A program made the translations under genes and the position numbers. This document shows, in pieces, positions 31,637 through 32,533 of a DNA stretch of 32,533 bases. The notes below the pieces were generated by a model. It had not been told where the DNA came from. It did no database searches and was given only the letters and a program-made list of their open reading frames with translations. Position 1 is the first letter of the stretch. Each line of letters opens with the position of its first letter. The stretch lies in contig CAYOWC010000023.1 in NCBI GenBank assembly GCA_964407525.1, positions 1-32,533 on the forward strand. Reading direction: 5' to 3'. Origin of the DNA: DUZB01 sp964407525 (GTDB lineage: Bacteria > Desulfobacterota > DSM-4660 > Desulfatiglandales > Desulfatiglandaceae).

Positions 31637-32425
31637 TTACTCTCTATCGAGACCTTCCAGCCACTCCTTGAAAACGGGTCGTATTGCAGGATTAACAACT
31701 ACACCCATGTGTGTCAAGTCCTTCAAAAGCCTTACCTCAACTGTTGTATATTGAGAAATTACCGGTTCAAATTGCTCAGCAACGAATGCTTCATCCGCAG
31801 TCCCGGCTACAAGCAATAATGGTTGGGTTATGGCTCCAAGATCTTTTTTATAGTTACGGGGGGCGTAAGCAGTGTTGAGCCGATGAGAATATGAGAGGGT
31901 TTCGGTCCCATCACGGGCCTCTTCTGCCATATTGAACTCAATGGCAGTCAAATAATCAAACCAATGAATTCCCACATTATTCAGCATGGTCAACCCTGCA
32001 ATTCTCCCAGTGTGGGGATGTGCCCAACCACCTGAGTTAGAACGCATGGTAGGGGCATTATATTTGAGGTATGGAGAGAGTAGCACGTAAGCATCGGCCT
32101 GCCTGCCGTATTGGCTTCCCGCAAAGCGTACAGCGAGCCCGCCTCCGGATGAATGGCCGCCCACAATCAGCATTGCGTTTGGATTACCCTTTCGAATCAG
32201 GGAAATAAGATCCGCCAAATCATCCTCAAATTGGCTGATGTAGTCCACATCACCTCGTCTTTCGGGTGTACGTCCATGTCCCCGTAAATCCGGAGTGTAT
32301 ACTTGAGCTAAACCCTCAGAGCTAATAAACTCGGCCAAAGGGAGAAGATATTGACTATGCCAGCCTGAACCATGCAACAGGATGATCACCTTATCGGTTT
32401 GAGCCGGATAGTACCGATAAACCAA
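31637..32425 (-). CDS. Alpha/beta hydrolase, start uncertain
   Basis: 262 residues from a TTG at 32425. The oxyanion HGSG motif is at 18-21, the nucleophile elbow GGHSSGGG gives Ser92, AGTADEAF holds the acid and DLTHMG the histidine. The fold resembles monoacylglycerol lipase-type or serine aminopeptidase S33 hydrolases; the substrate is unknown. The frame remains open and protein-like upstream of the TTG to a TAG at 32527-32529 (it includes LQTFTSRDGKQLVYRYYPA, the expected beginning of the domain) but contains no ATG. The 5' end may therefore be truncated, frameshifted or started at a rare codon. It lies just upstream of nuoH, where nuoA-D would be expected. Confidence 0.82.
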   Translation of the reverse strand: MVYRYYPAQTDKVIILLHGSGWHSQYLLPLAEFISSEGLAQVYTPDLRGHGRTPERRGDVDYISQFEDDLADLISLIRKGNPNAMLIVGGHSSGGGLAVRFAGSQYGRQADAYVLLSPYLKYNAPTMRSNSGGWAHPHTGRIAGLTMLNNVGIHWFDYLTAIEFNMAEEARDGTETLSYSHRLNTAYAPRNYKKDLGAITQPLLLVAGTADEAFVAEQFEPVISQYTTVEVRLLKDLTHMGVVVNPAIRPVFKEWLEGLDRE

Positions 32426-32533
32426 TTGTTTGCCATCTCTACTGGTGAAGGTTTGCAGTTGTGGAAGGCTTGTGTAATCGTAAATATTCGGTTTGGCCCT
32501 TCCTGAGTCAATTTTTCAACAAAACTCTAAATT

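Overview
The window looks like a chromosomal segment of a Desulfobacterota (former Deltaproteobacteria) anaerobe. This is inferred from gene content: a single-chain molybdenum aldehyde oxidoreductase of the kind known from sulfate reducers, a rubrerythrin-type diiron protein, a formate dehydrogenase remnant beside a ModE-like regulator, and a partial complex I cluster. No rRNA, tRNA, CRISPR array, intact insertion sequence or phage genes were recognised.

Left part (1-10.9 kb, mostly + strand): a site-2 protease family protein, a rubrerythrin on the minus strand, glmS, glnA behind a textbook sigma-54 promoter, and a DegP-like lipoprotein protease. These are followed by a tight three-gene operon: an HPr domain fused to a large helical N-terminus, an exported STI1-like repeat protein, and an MltA lytic transglycosylase. 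Middle left (11-16 kb, minus strand): glyQ and glyS, then an unrecognised 390-residue exported protein with its own terminator.

Middle (16.2-21.6 kb), molybdenum island: a ModE-like DNA-binding protein is divergent from an operon that starts with a formate dehydrogenase gene missing its centre. An unknown 260-residue gene follows, then a Mop-type aldehyde oxidoreductase starting 1 nt later, and a DUF2080-like protein. Two identical 18-bp perfect palindromes flank the divergent promoter region and are strong operator candidates.

Right part (21.8-32.5 kb): pcm converges on a minus-strand cluster read as hydrolase-nuoH-nuoI-nuoJ-nuoK-antiporter D-like-nuoL-like-nuoM-nuoN. It holds four antiporter-type subunits where ordinary complex I has three, and the nuoL-like one has lost most of its ionisable channel residues. 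nuoA-G are not in the window.

Intergenic DNA carries a recurring theme. Arrays with a 7-bp period (one with 6 bp, some with about 8 bp) usually occur as inverted pairs. The word differs at every locus but the layout is shared. Two loci also hold REP-like palindromes in head-to-head pairs. One array runs into the start codon of nuoM.
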